Assembly: GCF_000293885.2 (NCBI RefSeq)
Contig: NZ_CP010945.1
Location: forward strand, 3,430,001-3,494,000
DNA: 64,000 nt
Source: Pseudomonas fluorescens NCIMB 11764
Lineage (GTDB): Bacteria > Pseudomonadota > Gammaproteobacteria > Pseudomonadales > Pseudomonadaceae
Direction of reading: 5' to 3'
Shown here in pieces: positions 1 to 9,100 of this stretch (position 1 is its first letter; every line of letters starts with the position of its first letter). The position numbers and the translations under genes were made by a program. The notes under the pieces are model-generated. The model was not told where the DNA came from and ran no database searches. It saw only the letters and a list, made by a program, of their open reading frames with translations.

Positions 1-162
1 GCAGCGGAGCAGGAGCGCAACCTGGTGCTGTCTTACGTGGTGCAAAGCGGTCCGCTCAAAGGCGTGGGCGTGGAGGCCGGCAACGTCGTCGCCAAATTCA
101 GCCACGGCAATGACTGGGTGGAAAACCGCCTGATCACGACTTACACCTGGAAATTTTGGTAA
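1..162 (+). CDS. OprD-family outer-membrane porin, C-terminal fragment
   Basis: Only the last 53 codons and the TAA stop (160-162) are in the window; the gene starts to the left. The reading frame contains LVLSYVVQSGPLKGVG, which resembles the penultimate beta-strand of OprD/OccD-type substrate-specific channels of Pseudomonas (family knowledge). It ends with alternating hydrophobic residues and a terminal aromatic (YTWKFW), as expected for an outer-membrane barrel. Such porins take up small carboxylates, amino acids or aromatic acids across the outer membrane. The substrate cannot be told from this fragment. The next gene on the same strand is an AraC-type regulator 259 bp downstream. Confidence 0.75.
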   Translation, partial: AAEQERNLVLSYVVQSGPLKGVGVEAGNVVAKFSHGNDWVENRLITTYTWKFW

Positions 163-421
163 CGTCCTGCCCTGAAATCGGACGCGGTTGCGCGCGGAAG
201 TGACGCATCGGGTAGCGTTTTACCCATTGCGTCGACCGCTCTTGGCACCATCGCTGTGCGCGTCAAGGCCGCGCAACGCGTTCGATATCCAGATAGTTTC
301 CGATTACTGGCCGAAAAGTGCGGATTTCGCCTGTTCGCACCGGCTGGGCATAGCCCTTGCAAATCCAATGAGAATACGCGCCGAAGAGCGTGTCGATGTT
401 CATTGCCGTGGGTGCACCGTC

Positions 422-1435
422 ATGACCGAACCAAATGTTGTCCAGTTTCGAGATATCCGCATAGATCGCTACGACCTGGCTGGTGCCCGGGCGTGGATGG
501 CCGGCATTTGCGGGCCGCACGAACTGCAGACCTCGCAGCCGAACCGGATTCAGTTTCACCACAAGGCCAATGTCTTCAAATCCATGTCCACGACCTTGGG
601 CCGGATGGAATACGGCACAGACGTGACCATTGGCGTCGAGGATGCCGAACACCTCAATTGCTACAGCCTCAGCCTGCCGATTCGCGGCGAGCAGGAGTTG
701 GTCAAGGATGGCCGTCGGTTGTACTCCAATCAGGATCAGGGACTGATCGTGACACCGCACGAAACCCAGACACTGAGCATGGCAGGTGACTGTCACAAGA
801 TCTCCGTGGTGATCACCCGCATGGCCATGCGCCAGACACTGGAAGGCATGCTGCAACGCCCGTTGGAAATGCCGCTGAAGTTCGAGCCGGTGATGGATGC
901 GGTCAACGGCGCCTCTGCCTCCTGGTGGCGGCTGGCCCGTTACTACATCGATGAGCTGGAGCGCGGTCACGACCTGTTCAGTCAGGTGTTTTTCACCCGC
1001 GATATCGAAAGCGCGCTGATCAAGGGGCTCATCCTTTCCCAGCCCAATAACTACAGCGCCGAACTTCGTGATCAACTGGGCGTCAAGTTGCCGTATTACC
1101 TGGTGCGCGCAAAGGATTTCATAGAAAGCAACGCCCGCGAAGACATCCACCTGGAGGACATCGAGGCGGCGGCGGGTGTATCCCGCTTCAAACTGTTCGA
1201 AGGCTTTCGCAAGCACATGGGTGTCTCACCCATGGCTTACCTGAAAAAGTTTCGCCTCGGCGCCGTTCGCCAGGAAATCCTCGAAGACGCCTCGGTGCGC
1301 AACATCTCCGTGATCGCGATGTGCTGGGGGTTTTCGCATCTGGGCCGGTTCGCCAGCGAGTACCGCAAGCTGTTCAACGAAACGCCCAGTGCCACTTTGC
1401 AGCGCAGCGAAGCCCGTCGCAACCGGTCGCTTTGA
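422..1435 (+). CDS. AraC-family transcriptional regulator
   Basis: 337-residue regulator with an N-terminal AraC-binding-like (cupin-type) sensor region (about residues 20-200) and a C-terminal double helix-turn-helix domain. In the latter, IHLEDIEAAAGVSRFKLFEGF is helix-turn-helix 1 and VSVIA-like plus WGFSHLGRFASEYRKLFNETP is the conserved second half with the FSHLGRF..YRK..NETP signature. The open frame extends upstream to 188, but the start at 422 (MTEPNVVQF) gives the usual family length and begins where family-like sequence begins. The AraC-binding-like sensor type is common in activators of aromatic and amino-acid catabolism, so a catabolic target near the upstream porin is an inference. 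The second regulator begins one base after the stop, so the two are co-transcribed. Confidence 0.85.
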   Translation: MTEPNVVQFRDIRIDRYDLAGARAWMAGICGPHELQTSQPNRIQFHHKANVFKSMSTTLGRMEYGTDVTIGVEDAEHLNCYSLSLPIRGEQELVKDGRRLYSNQDQGLIVTPHETQTLSMAGDCHKISVVITRMAMRQTLEGMLQRPLEMPLKFEPVMDAVNGASASWWRLARYYIDELERGHDLFSQVFFTRDIESALIKGLILSQPNNYSAELRDQLGVKLPYYLVRAKDFIESNAREDIHLEDIEAAAGVSRFKLFEGFRKHMGVSPMAYLKKFRLGAVRQEILEDASVRNISVIAMCWGFSHLGRFASEYRKLFNETPSATLQRSEARRNRSL

Positions 1436-1436
1436 C

Positions 1437-2432
1437 ATGACGACTTTCCACGCGGCCACCGCCAACAGCGTGGGCCTGAACCTATCGCTGATGTGCCGCG
1501 AACCGGTCTTTACCAGTCGCTCGGCGCTGGAAACCCAGCGTTTGATGGGGCAGGCGCTGGTGGAACATGAGCTGGATTGGCCGCGGGGTGGCGTCGATAC
1601 GGCGTTCTATCGCGGCCAGGTCGCCAGTTGCGAACTGTATGCGCTGCGTTACGGCGGCCAGGTAGAAATCCGGCCACAGCCTTTCGAAGATTTCGTGCTG
1701 GTACAAATGCCGCTGCGAGGCAGTGCCACTCTCGAGTCCGACGGCATGGGCTATGACGTCAGCCCGGGAGAAGTAGCGATCCTGTCTCCGCGCAATCAGG
1801 CTCGAGTGGTGTGGGAGGAGGGTTGCGAGCAACTGATCCTCAAACTGCCACGGGCATTGCTCGATGCCAGCCAGAATGCGCTGGCCGATGACTTGCCGTC
1901 GGGCTTCACGTTAGCGCCGGTCAGCCGTCTGGAACGGCCACTGGCGGTGCGCTGGTTTCGTCTGGTCAGCGAGTTGCTGGAGCACTTGCCCGAGGGCGAA
2001 TCGAGTGCACCGCCTTCACGCTGGTTGCAGCATCTGGAGCAAAGCCTGCCTCTGTTTCTGCTCAGCCATTGTGGCGTTGCTCAACAAGAGTCGCCTTTGC
2101 CGCGGCAGCCCTCCCGTCAACTGCAAAAAATCGACGCCTGCATGCGCGAGCACCTTGTTCAAGGCATCTCCCTGGCTGAACTGGCGGTTGCTGGCGGGGT
2201 GAGCATTCGCAGCTTGAACACCTTATGCCAACGCGAATACGGCCAAAGTCCGATGGACCGCTTGCGCGGATTACGGCTTGAAGCCGCCAGGGAGTACTTG
2301 CTGGCGAGACCGCACACCAGCGTGACCGAGGTAGCGCTGGAGTTCGGGTTCGGGCATGTGGGGCGGTTTGCCAATTACTATCGGCAGCGCTTTGGAGAGT
2401 TGCCGAAGCAGACGATGAGGTCTCAGGCATGA
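1437..2432 (+). CDS. AraC-family transcriptional regulator (second of a pair)
   Basis: 331-residue AraC-type regulator. The N-terminal half contains a beta-rich cupin-like stretch (about residues 60-130, with PQPFEDFVLVQMPLRG and SPGEVAILSP) that matches the AraC-binding-like domain. The C-terminal half carries the two helix-turn-helices (ISLAELAVAGGVSIRSLNTL and the FGFGHVGRFANYYRQRFGELP signature). The start at 1437 follows the TGA of the preceding regulator by one base. An upstream in-frame start at 1389 would overlap the first gene and lacks family sequence. The protein is clearly diverged from its neighbour, so this is not a recent tandem duplication. The ligand and targets are unknown. 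Confidence 0.85.
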   Translation: MTTFHAATANSVGLNLSLMCREPVFTSRSALETQRLMGQALVEHELDWPRGGVDTAFYRGQVASCELYALRYGGQVEIRPQPFEDFVLVQMPLRGSATLESDGMGYDVSPGEVAILSPRNQARVVWEEGCEQLILKLPRALLDASQNALADDLPSGFTLAPVSRLERPLAVRWFRLVSELLEHLPEGESSAPPSRWLQHLEQSLPLFLLSHCGVAQQESPLPRQPSRQLQKIDACMREHLVQGISLAELAVAGGVSIRSLNTLCQREYGQSPMDRLRGLRLEAAREYLLARPHTSVTEVALEFGFGHVGRFANYYRQRFGELPKQTMRSQA

Positions 2433-2454
2433 GAGGGGTGAGGGGCGATTCCGG

Positions 2455-2473
2455 TTGGCCTGTTGCAGGCCAA
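2455..2473 (+). terminator. Hairpin after the AraC pair
   Basis: Perfect 8-bp stem TTGGCCTG/CAGGCCAA with a 3-nt loop, 22 bp after the second regulator. It is followed by a short weak T-containing stretch, so termination is plausible but not certain. Confidence 0.45.
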
Positions 2474-2490
2474 GATTTCTGGATAATCAT

Positions 2491-2589
2491 GCCGAAACGA
2501 AAAAAACCGCCATTAAGGCGGGTTTTTGGTGTTCAGAGATTTTGAAAGCCTTCTCCGAACCTTGTCTGGCTCACGACCTGGACTCGAAC
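2491..2589. repeat. Left attachment-site repeat with tRNA-Asn 3' remnant
   Basis: This copy matches 10290-10388 nearly base for base. It includes the tRNA-Asn terminator hairpin (2500-2527) and the terminal 23 bases of the tRNA (2567-2589), which have lost one base in the acceptor arm relative to the intact gene. The match stops abruptly after ACTCGAAC of the T-arm. Confidence 0.88.
2500..2527. terminator. Duplicated tRNA-Asn terminator hairpin (left copy)
   Basis: CCGCC/GGCGG stem between A-rich and T-rich runs, a copy of the terminator at 10300-10325. In its present place it could serve the AraC operon reading rightward and the OMF gene reading leftward. Confidence 0.6.
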
Positions 2590-2626
2590 AGAATAATAAG
2601 CATTTGTTCTACAATGAAATTATTCT
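2590..2626. repeat. AT-rich inverted repeat at the left island boundary
   Basis: Perfect 8-bp arms AGAATAAT (2590-2597) and ATTATTCT (2619-2626) with 21 bases between. The first arm begins on the first island base after the att repeat. The neighbourhood is far more AT-rich than the flanking chromosome. It may be part of the old recombination site; this is inference. Confidence 0.45.
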
Positions 2627-2674
2627 GGTTTTTAGTATATATATCCTTACGATTATCCTAATCCAGCCCGTTTT

Positions 2675-4192
2675 TTATTGGAGTTCTTTCGATATCCCTG
2701 GATCAGGAAAAAACATTCGAGTTTCCGCTCTTTTTGAGACAACGCGAGCATCTGAGTCATCTCGCTGCCAACCGCCGCCCAATGCTTTGAACGTGGCCAC
2801 TGCAGCGCGAGCCGATTCAGTTTGTGCCTGGGCTCTGCCATCAGATGCCGCTAGGAGATGTTCATTGGCATCCAGCACTTCGATCAAGCTGACCACGCCT
2901 TTTTCATAGGCGGCAAACGATGTCGCTCTGGCTTTCGCATACGCCGACTCGCCCTGGGCGAGCTGGGTCGATTGTTGCTCGCGGTTGATCCGTGCCGAAA
3001 CAGCGTTTTCCACATCTTCGCAGGCCCGCAGAACGGACTGGCGGTAAGCGGCCAAGGCTTCGGCTTCCTGGCCCTTTGCCAAATCAATCTGGGCGTTGAT
3101 GCGGCCAAAATCGAACAGCCGCCAGCGTAATCCCAGTGCGGCCGAAGCCTGACTGGCGCCGTTGCTGAACAGGTTTGCGCTGGATACCGATGTAGCACTG
3201 CCGAGCAGCGCAGCCACAGACAGTTTGGGGTAGTACTCGGACATGGCTTCGCCGATGCGCGCGCTGGATGCCGCAAGACGGCGCTCCGCGACGATCAAGT
3301 CTGGACGCCGACGCAGCAGGTCGGCTGGAGCGCCCATGTCCGAGAGGCCTGGCACCTCAGGGATGGGCGCCAGCTTAGCCAACTGCGCGCTGTAAGTGCC
3401 GGGCACCTTGCCCAACATGACATCCAGCGCATTCATTGCCGTGTCAATGCCCGCTTGCAGTACCGGCACGGTGGCCCGCGCTTGGTTCAGCGCGCCTTGG
3501 GTCTGGTTCAACTGCAGTTCAGCCGCCAGGCCTTTTGCGTAGAGATGTTCGATGGTGGTGAGCAGTTGTTGTCGTGTGTCTACTTGCTGCCGGGCAATTT
3601 CCAGGCGTGCTTGCAGGCCACGGATGCTGATGTAAAGGTCGGCTGTTTGCGCGACCACTGCCAGGCGTGTGGCAATCGCTCCGGCTTGCGAGGCCTGATA
3701 ATCGGCGAAGGCCGCTTCTTTACCTCGGCGCAGCCCGCCAAACACATCCAGCTCCCAGCCGGCATTCAAGTTCGCCTCATAGGCACTGCCGTAGCGATTA
3801 TAGGAAGGGTCTGAGTTCAGCACTTGGCCCAACGGCGTCTCCAATGACTGACGGGCTCGGGCCGCTTGACCATTGACGGTAGCCGACGGCAGGAGGGCTG
3901 CGTTAGCTGCGCCCAAACCGGCGCGAGCCTGCTCGATCCTTGCGTTTGCCTGGGCTAAATCGAGGTTCTGTTCAAGTGTTCGATTTATCAGCTGACTGAG
4001 TATTGGGTCATTAAATGCGTTCCACCAAGCGGCGAGATCGTCATTTGCGGCGCCCAGTTGTCGTGCCTTGGACGTTTGCGCGGAGAAATGCTCGGGCAAT
4101 TCCACACGGGGTTTTGAGTAGTCGGGGCCCACTGCGCAACCTGCAACCATACCCAAACACAGTAAAACGGCGAAACGAGGAGGAGGGTGCAT
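2675..4192 (-). CDS. Outer-membrane efflux lipoprotein (OprM/NodT family)
   Basis: 505-residue TolC-type outer-membrane channel of a tripartite efflux system. The N-terminus is a short hydrophobic signal ending in a lipobox (MVAGC, Cys about residue 19), so the mature protein should be lipid-anchored. Two OEP repeats follow, with family signatures WELDVFGGLRRGKEAA (about 148-163) and the later LGLRWRLFDFGRINAQI (about 355-371). The heptad-rich helical stretches match the periplasmic coiled coils. It diverges from the TetR gene at 4280, and a likely operator overlaps its promoter. The adaptor and RND pump genes downstream of TetR are the expected partners. The C-terminal tail after the usual GGGW end is about 30 residues longer than I expect. 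Confidence 0.9.
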   Translation of the reverse strand: MHPPPRFAVLLCLGMVAGCAVGPDYSKPRVELPEHFSAQTSKARQLGAANDDLAAWWNAFNDPILSQLINRTLEQNLDLAQANARIEQARAGLGAANAALLPSATVNGQAARARQSLETPLGQVLNSDPSYNRYGSAYEANLNAGWELDVFGGLRRGKEAAFADYQASQAGAIATRLAVVAQTADLYISIRGLQARLEIARQQVDTRQQLLTTIEHLYAKGLAAELQLNQTQGALNQARATVPVLQAGIDTAMNALDVMLGKVPGTYSAQLAKLAPIPEVPGLSDMGAPADLLRRRPDLIVAERRLAASSARIGEAMSEYYPKLSVAALLGSATSVSSANLFSNGASQASAALGLRWRLFDFGRINAQIDLAKGQEAEALAAYRQSVLRACEDVENAVSARINREQQSTQLAQGESAYAKARATSFAAYEKGVVSLIEVLDANEHLLAASDGRAQAQTESARAAVATFKALGGGWQRDDSDARVVSKRAETRMFFPDPGISKELQ

Positions 4193-4215
4193 GCGATACC
4201 TGCGAAAGGGTCGGT

Positions 4216-4243
4216 TTGTGACGATATTACAATTTGGTCACAA
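4216..4243. promoter_or_regulatory. Candidate TetR operator between the OMF and TetR genes
   Basis: Perfect inverted repeat TTGTGAC (4216-4222) and GTCACAA (4237-4243) separated by 14 bp. It overlaps the -10 and spacer of the predicted leftward OMF promoter, so binding would repress. The same GTGAC-N14-GTCAC pattern occurs upstream of the adaptor gene at 5015-5040. Confidence 0.65.
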
Positions 4244-4251
4244 GTTGTCAA
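4224..4251 (-). promoter_or_regulatory. Predicted sigma70 promoter of the OMF gene
   Basis: On the minus strand a perfect TTGACA (4246-4251) is followed after 16 bp by TAATAT (4224-4229). The -10 and spacer lie within the palindrome at 4216-4243. Confidence 0.55.
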
Positions 4252-4279
4252 CCACCTTTGGGATGAGTAAGCTGCTCGC

Positions 4280-4900
4280 ATGAATCAGCCATCAGTTTCT
4301 TCGCCCAGCGCCCGTGGCCCAGCCGATCACGACATTCGAGACCAGATTGTCGCGGCGGCCAACGAACATTTCAGTCAATATGGTTATGGCAAAACAACGG
4401 TTTCTGACCTGGCCAAGGCCATCGGCTTTTCCAAGGCTTACATCTACAAATTCTTTGAATCCAAGCAGGCGATTGGTGAAGCAATCTGTACAAATTGCCT
4501 GACTGAAATCGTTGCGGCAGTGGAGCAAGCCATCAATGTAGACGGCATCTCGCCGACTGAACGTTTTCGGCGCCTGGTCAAAACCTTAATCGCTACAGGT
4601 GTGAGCCTGTTCTTTAACGACCGTAAACTCTACGACATCGCAGCGTTCGCCGCGTCGGAGCGATGGCCCAGCTCACAAGTCTATGACGCTCAGATCAAGA
4701 GCTTCGTGTTGCAAATCGTGCGTGAGGGGCGAGAGCTCGGCGAGTTTGAACGCAAGACTCCGCTGGACGAGACGGTAGAGTCGATTCATCTCGCTCTGCG
4801 GCCTTTCATGAATCCTCTGCTATTGCAGTACAACCTCGATTTTGTTGAAGAAGCCCCTTCTCTCATCTCCAATCTTGTTCTGCGCAGCCTGATGCCTTAA
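4280..4900 (+). CDS. TetR-family regulator of the island efflux system
   Basis: 206-residue TetR/AcrR-type repressor. The N-terminal helix-turn-helix domain (about residues 20-66) contains VSDLAKAIGFSKAYIYKFFESKQAIGEAI, with the usual Y-x-Y/F-F-x-S/x-K spacing. The C-terminal ligand-binding half is diverged, as is normal. It diverges from the outer-membrane channel gene and lies 177 bp before the adaptor-RND operon on the same strand. Matching palindromes stand in both flanking promoter regions, so it is the probable repressor of the whole tripartite system (inference). The ligand is unknown. The ribosome-binding site is weak; the ATG at 4280 is kept because the HTH starts about 20 residues later. 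Confidence 0.88.
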   Translation: MNQPSVSSPSARGPADHDIRDQIVAAANEHFSQYGYGKTTVSDLAKAIGFSKAYIYKFFESKQAIGEAICTNCLTEIVAAVEQAINVDGISPTERFRRLVKTLIATGVSLFFNDRKLYDIAAFAASERWPSSQVYDAQIKSFVLQIVREGRELGEFERKTPLDETVESIHLALRPFMNPLLLQYNLDFVEEAPSLISNLVLRSLMP

Positions 4901-4911
4901 ACCTCTGCTGA

Positions 4912-4930
4912 CGGATGCGCTGCGCATCCG
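4912..4930. terminator. Inverted repeat after the TetR gene
   Basis: CGGATGCGC/GCGCATCCG perfect 9-bp stem with a single-base loop just after the TetR stop. No T-run follows, so it may be a weak terminator or simply an RNA-stabilising hairpin. Confidence 0.4.
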
Positions 4931-5014
4931 TATCAGCGTGTGCGCCTGAAAAAACTAGATATCGAGCCTCTTTGCTTTGCTCTGATCAAGTGGGCGATGT
5001 TCATTCGTCTCGGT

Positions 5015-5040
5015 AGTGACTATTGACATAAATGGTCACT
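5015..5040. promoter_or_regulatory. Candidate TetR operator of the adaptor-RND operon
   Basis: Inverted repeat AGTGAC (5015-5020) and GTCACT (5035-5040) with a 14-bp spacer, the same core and spacing as the site at 4216-4243. It contains a perfect TTGACA (5023-5028) that could be the -35 element of the operon. Confidence 0.62.
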
Positions 5041-5077
5041 TGAATAAGCATGGTGTATCCGCTACCGAGAGGTCTTT

Positions 5078-6199
5078 ATGATCCAGCGCCACCGCATGTC
5101 AGCCATTTTCATTGTCTTGTTGCCGTTTGCCCTAGCGGCCTGCAACGAGACCACGCCTGCCGATCCTCGCCTTCAAGTGCCCTTGGTGCGCATCGGCGTG
5201 GTTCAACCCTCCGCGCCTGCGGCACGGGTATTCACCGGTATCGTCGCGGCCCGAGTTCAGAGCGATCTCGGTTTTCGGGTACCTGGGAAGGTCTTGGAGC
5301 GTTTGGTGGATGCTGGACAGAGTGTCAAGCGCGGGCAGCCACTTATGCGAATCGATGCCAACGACCTGACGCTGACCGCGCGGGCACAGCAGGAAGCGGT
5401 ACTGGCCGCCATGGCCCGAGCTCGGCAGGCCTCCGATGACGAGCTTCGCTACCGTGATCTGGTGTCCGTCGGAGCGGTATCTGCTTCAGCTTACGCAGGG
5501 TTCAAAGCAGCTGCCGACTCGGCGAAAGCCCAACTCAACGCTGCCCAGGCCCAGGCTGATGTGGCGAAAAACGCGACCGGTTATTCGACGTTGCTGGCGG
5601 ATGCTGACGGGGTGGTAGTGGATACCTTGGCGGAGCCGGGGCAGGTAGTTGGCGCAGGGCAGGTGGTGGTACGCGTTGCCCATTCAGGGCAGCGCGAGGC
5701 CGTGATCCAGTTACCCGAGACGCTACGTCCTGCGCTGGGCTCGGCGGCGACGGTTGAGCTATACAGCCAGCACCAGACTGCAGGTAAAGCGCGGTTACGC
5801 CAGTTGTCCGACTCTGCCGACCGACAGACCCGAACGTTTGAAGCGCGTTATGTGCTGGAGGGGGCACTCTCCAACGCCACCCTCGGATCGACGATCTCAG
5901 TGGTTATCGCTGACACGGATGTTGCTGATGCCAAGGAATTACAGGTGCCCATGGGGGCCCTCTACGACGCTGGTAAAGGCCCGGGGGTCTGGGTGGTGGG
6001 CGGGGAAGCGGAGCAGGTGGCATGGCGCCCGATCAAGGTTCGCGGCCTGAATAATGAGGCCAGCGTGCGCGTGACGGGGGATCTGCAGGTGGGTGATCGA
6101 GTTGTCGCATTGGGTGCTCACTTGCTGAGCGAGGGAGAGAAGGTCAGGACTGAACTCGCCGATGCTCCGCAAAATTCAGTGGTTGAGGTAAGTCGATGA
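5078..6199 (+). CDS. RND efflux periplasmic adaptor subunit (MFP/HlyD family lipoprotein)
   Basis: 373-residue membrane-fusion protein that would bridge the inner-membrane RND pump and the outer-membrane channel. A signal peptide with lipobox LAAC (Cys about residue 22) predicts a lipid anchor. The lipoyl half-motifs are visible: LGFRVPGKVLERLVDAGQ (about 67-84) before the hairpin, and ATGYSTLLADADGVVVDTLA with EPGQVVGAGQ (about 165-195) after it. The helical hairpin lies between. The beta-barrel and membrane-proximal domains follow (QVPMGALYD region). GAGG at 5070-5073 is well placed for the ATG at 5078. The last bases overlap the RND gene by ATGA (4 bp), which indicates translational coupling. 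The TetR palindrome lies just upstream. Confidence 0.9.
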   Translation: MIQRHRMSAIFIVLLPFALAACNETTPADPRLQVPLVRIGVVQPSAPAARVFTGIVAARVQSDLGFRVPGKVLERLVDAGQSVKRGQPLMRIDANDLTLTARAQQEAVLAAMARARQASDDELRYRDLVSVGAVSASAYAGFKAAADSAKAQLNAAQAQADVAKNATGYSTLLADADGVVVDTLAEPGQVVGAGQVVVRVAHSGQREAVIQLPETLRPALGSAATVELYSQHQTAGKARLRQLSDSADRQTRTFEARYVLEGALSNATLGSTISVVIADTDVADAKELQVPMGALYDAGKGPGVWVVGGEAEQVAWRPIKVRGLNNEASVRVTGDLQVGDRVVALGAHLLSEGEKVRTELADAPQNSVVEVSR

Positions 6200-9100
6200 G
6201 CGGCTTCAATCTTTCGGCGCTGGCCGTACGCGAGCGCTCAATCACCCTGTTTTTGATCCTGCTGATTTCTGTGGGTGGGTTGTACGCCTTCTTCAAACTG
6301 GGGCGTGCGGAAGATCCCGCATTCACCATTAAACAAATGACGGTGGTCACTGCCTGGCCTGGGGCGACGGCCCAGGAGATGCAAGACCAGGTGGTAGAAA
6401 AGCTGGAAAAACGCATGCAGGAGCTGCGTTGGTACGATCGGACCGAGACCTTTACCCGGCCCGGTTTGGCATTCACTACGGTGTACCTGCTCGACAGCAC
6501 GCCGCCCTCAGCGGTCCAGGAGGAGTTTTACCAGGCGCGCAAGAAAATCCTGGATGAGCAGAAGGGGTTGCCGTCTGGGGTGATCGGCCCGATGGTCAAT
6601 GATGAGTATTCCGATGTCACTTTCGCGCTCTATGCGCTCAAGGCCAAGGGCGAGCCCCAACGTCTGTTGGTGCGCGAAGCCGAGAGCTTGCGCCAGCGTC
6701 TGCTGCATGTGGCGGGTGTGAAGAAGGTCAACATCATCGGTGAACAGGCCGAGCGCATTTTTGTCGAGCTGTCCTACGAGCGTCTGGCGACACTGGGCAT
6801 TTCTGCACGAGACATCTTCAGTGCGCTGAACACGCAAAACATGATAACCCCGGCAGGTTCGGTAGAAGCGAAGGGCCCACAGGTTTTCATCCGCCTGGAT
6901 GGCGCGTTTGATGACCTGCAGAAGATTCGCAATACCCCGCTGACAGTGCAGGGCAGAACCCTCAAGTTGTCCGATGTGGCTGAGGTCAAGCGCGGTTATG
7001 AGGACCCCGCGACATTCCTGGTACGCAACAACGGCGAGCCGGCACTGTTGCTCGGCGTGGTCATGCGCGATGGCTGGAACGGCCTGGATTTGGGGAAGTC
7101 GCTGGATGCTGAGGCAACAGCGATCAATGAGCAGATGCCTTTGGGCATGAGCCTGACCAAGGTCACGGATCAGGCGGTGAATATTGGCGCCTCCGTCAAC
7201 GAGTTCATGGTGAAGTTTTTTGCTGCCTTGGGCGTGGTGCTGCTGGTGTGTTTTCTCAGCATGGGCTGGCGTGTCGGCGTTGTGGTTGCCGCGGCGGTGC
7301 CGCTGACTCTGGCGGCCGTGTTCATTGTCATGGCGGCCACGGGCAAAGACTTCGATCGAATTACCCTGGGCTCTTTGATTCTGGCGCTGGGACTGCTGGT
7401 GGACGATGCAATCATTGCCATTGAAATGATGGTGGTGAAGATGGAGGAGGGCTACGACCGAATCAAGGCCTCCGCTTATGCCTGGAGCCACACGGCCGCG
7501 CCGATGTTGTCGGGGACGTTGGTGACGGCGATCGGCTTTATGCCCAACGGTTTTGCCAAGTCGACCGCTGGTGAGTACACCGCGAACATGTTCTGGATCG
7601 TTGGCATTGCGCTGATCACTTCCTGGGTGGTGGCCGTGGTGTTTACCCCTTACCTGGGCGTCAAACTGCTGCCGCAGATCAAGGTGCCTGAAGGCGGGCA
7701 TACGGCGATTTACGGTACACCGAACTACCGGCGTTTCAGGCGCCTGTTGGGCAGTGTGATCCGCCGCAAAGGCCTGGTGGCGACATCCGTCGTGGGCTTG
7801 TTTGTTGTTGCGATTCTGGGCATGGGCGTGGTCAAGAAGCAGTTCTTTCCAACATCCGACCGACCTGAGGTGCTGGTTGAGGTGCAGATGCCTTACGGCA
7901 CCTCTATCGAACAGACTGATGTGGCGGCGGCCAAGGTCGAGGCGTGGTTGGCTCAGCAGCCGGAGGCCAAGATCGTCACTGCTTACATTGGCCAGGGCGC
8001 GCCGCGCTTCTACTTGGCGATGGCCCCTGAACTACCCGATCCATCCTTCGCAAAAATCGTCGTCCTGACCGCGAATCAGCAAGAGCGTGAGGCGCTCAAG
8101 CTCCGCCTCAGACAAGCGGCGGCCGATGGCTTGGCGCCTGAAGCTCGGGTGCGGGTGACGCAGTTGGTATTTGGTCCTTATTCACCGTATCCGGTGGCCT
8201 TTCGGGTGATGGGCGCCGACCCCGCGGTGTTACGAGATATCGCCGCGCAGGTGCGTGCGGTCATGAGCGTCAGCCCCCTGATGAGGACCGTCAACACCGA
8301 CTTAGGCGAGCGCGCACCGGCACTTCATCTCACGCTGGATCAGGATCGCCTGCAAGCATTCGGCTTGACCTCGACCGATGTCGCGCAACAGCTGCAATTC
8401 CTGCTTACGGGGGTGCCTGTCACCGAGGTGCGTGAAGACATTCGTTCGGTTCAGGTGGTGGCTCGCTCGGCGGGTGAAACGCGTCTGGATCCGTCGAAAA
8501 TTGCCGCCTTCACGCTGACCGGCGTCCAAGGCCAGCGCGTGTCGCTGTCCCAGGTAGGGGCGGTGGATGTGCGCATGGAGGAGCCCATCCTGCGGCGTCG
8601 TGATCGGACGCCGACCATCACCGTGCGCGGTGACGTGGCTGAAGGTCTTCAGCCTCCCGATGTCTCCAGCGCCTTGATAACGCAGTTGCAACCCATCATC
8701 GAAAAGCTGCCGGCGGGCTACCGCATTGAGTTTGCCGGCGCGATCGAGGAGTCGGGTAAGGCAAACAAGGCATTGCTGCCGTTGTTCCCGATCATGATCG
8801 CGCTGATGTTGCTGACCATCATCATTCAGGTGCGCTCGATGTCGGCAATGATGATGGTGTTCGCCACCGCGCCTTTGGGCCTGATTGGTGTGGTGCCAAT
8901 TCTGCTGCTGTTCCAGCAGCCGTTCGGGATCAACGCCTTGGTGGGATTGATTGCCTTGTCAGGGATTCTGATGCGCAACACGCTGATCCTCATTGGCCAG
9001 ATTCACTCTAATAAGCAAGCCGGTCTGTCGCCTTATGACGCAGTGGTCGAAGCCACTGTGCAGCGTGCACGGCCAGTGATTCTCACGGCGTTGGCGGCGA

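Noticed and set aside
2491..2589. Second, truncated tRNA-Asn gene
   Set aside because: Only the last 23 bases match the tRNA and one acceptor base is missing, so it is an att remnant, not a gene.
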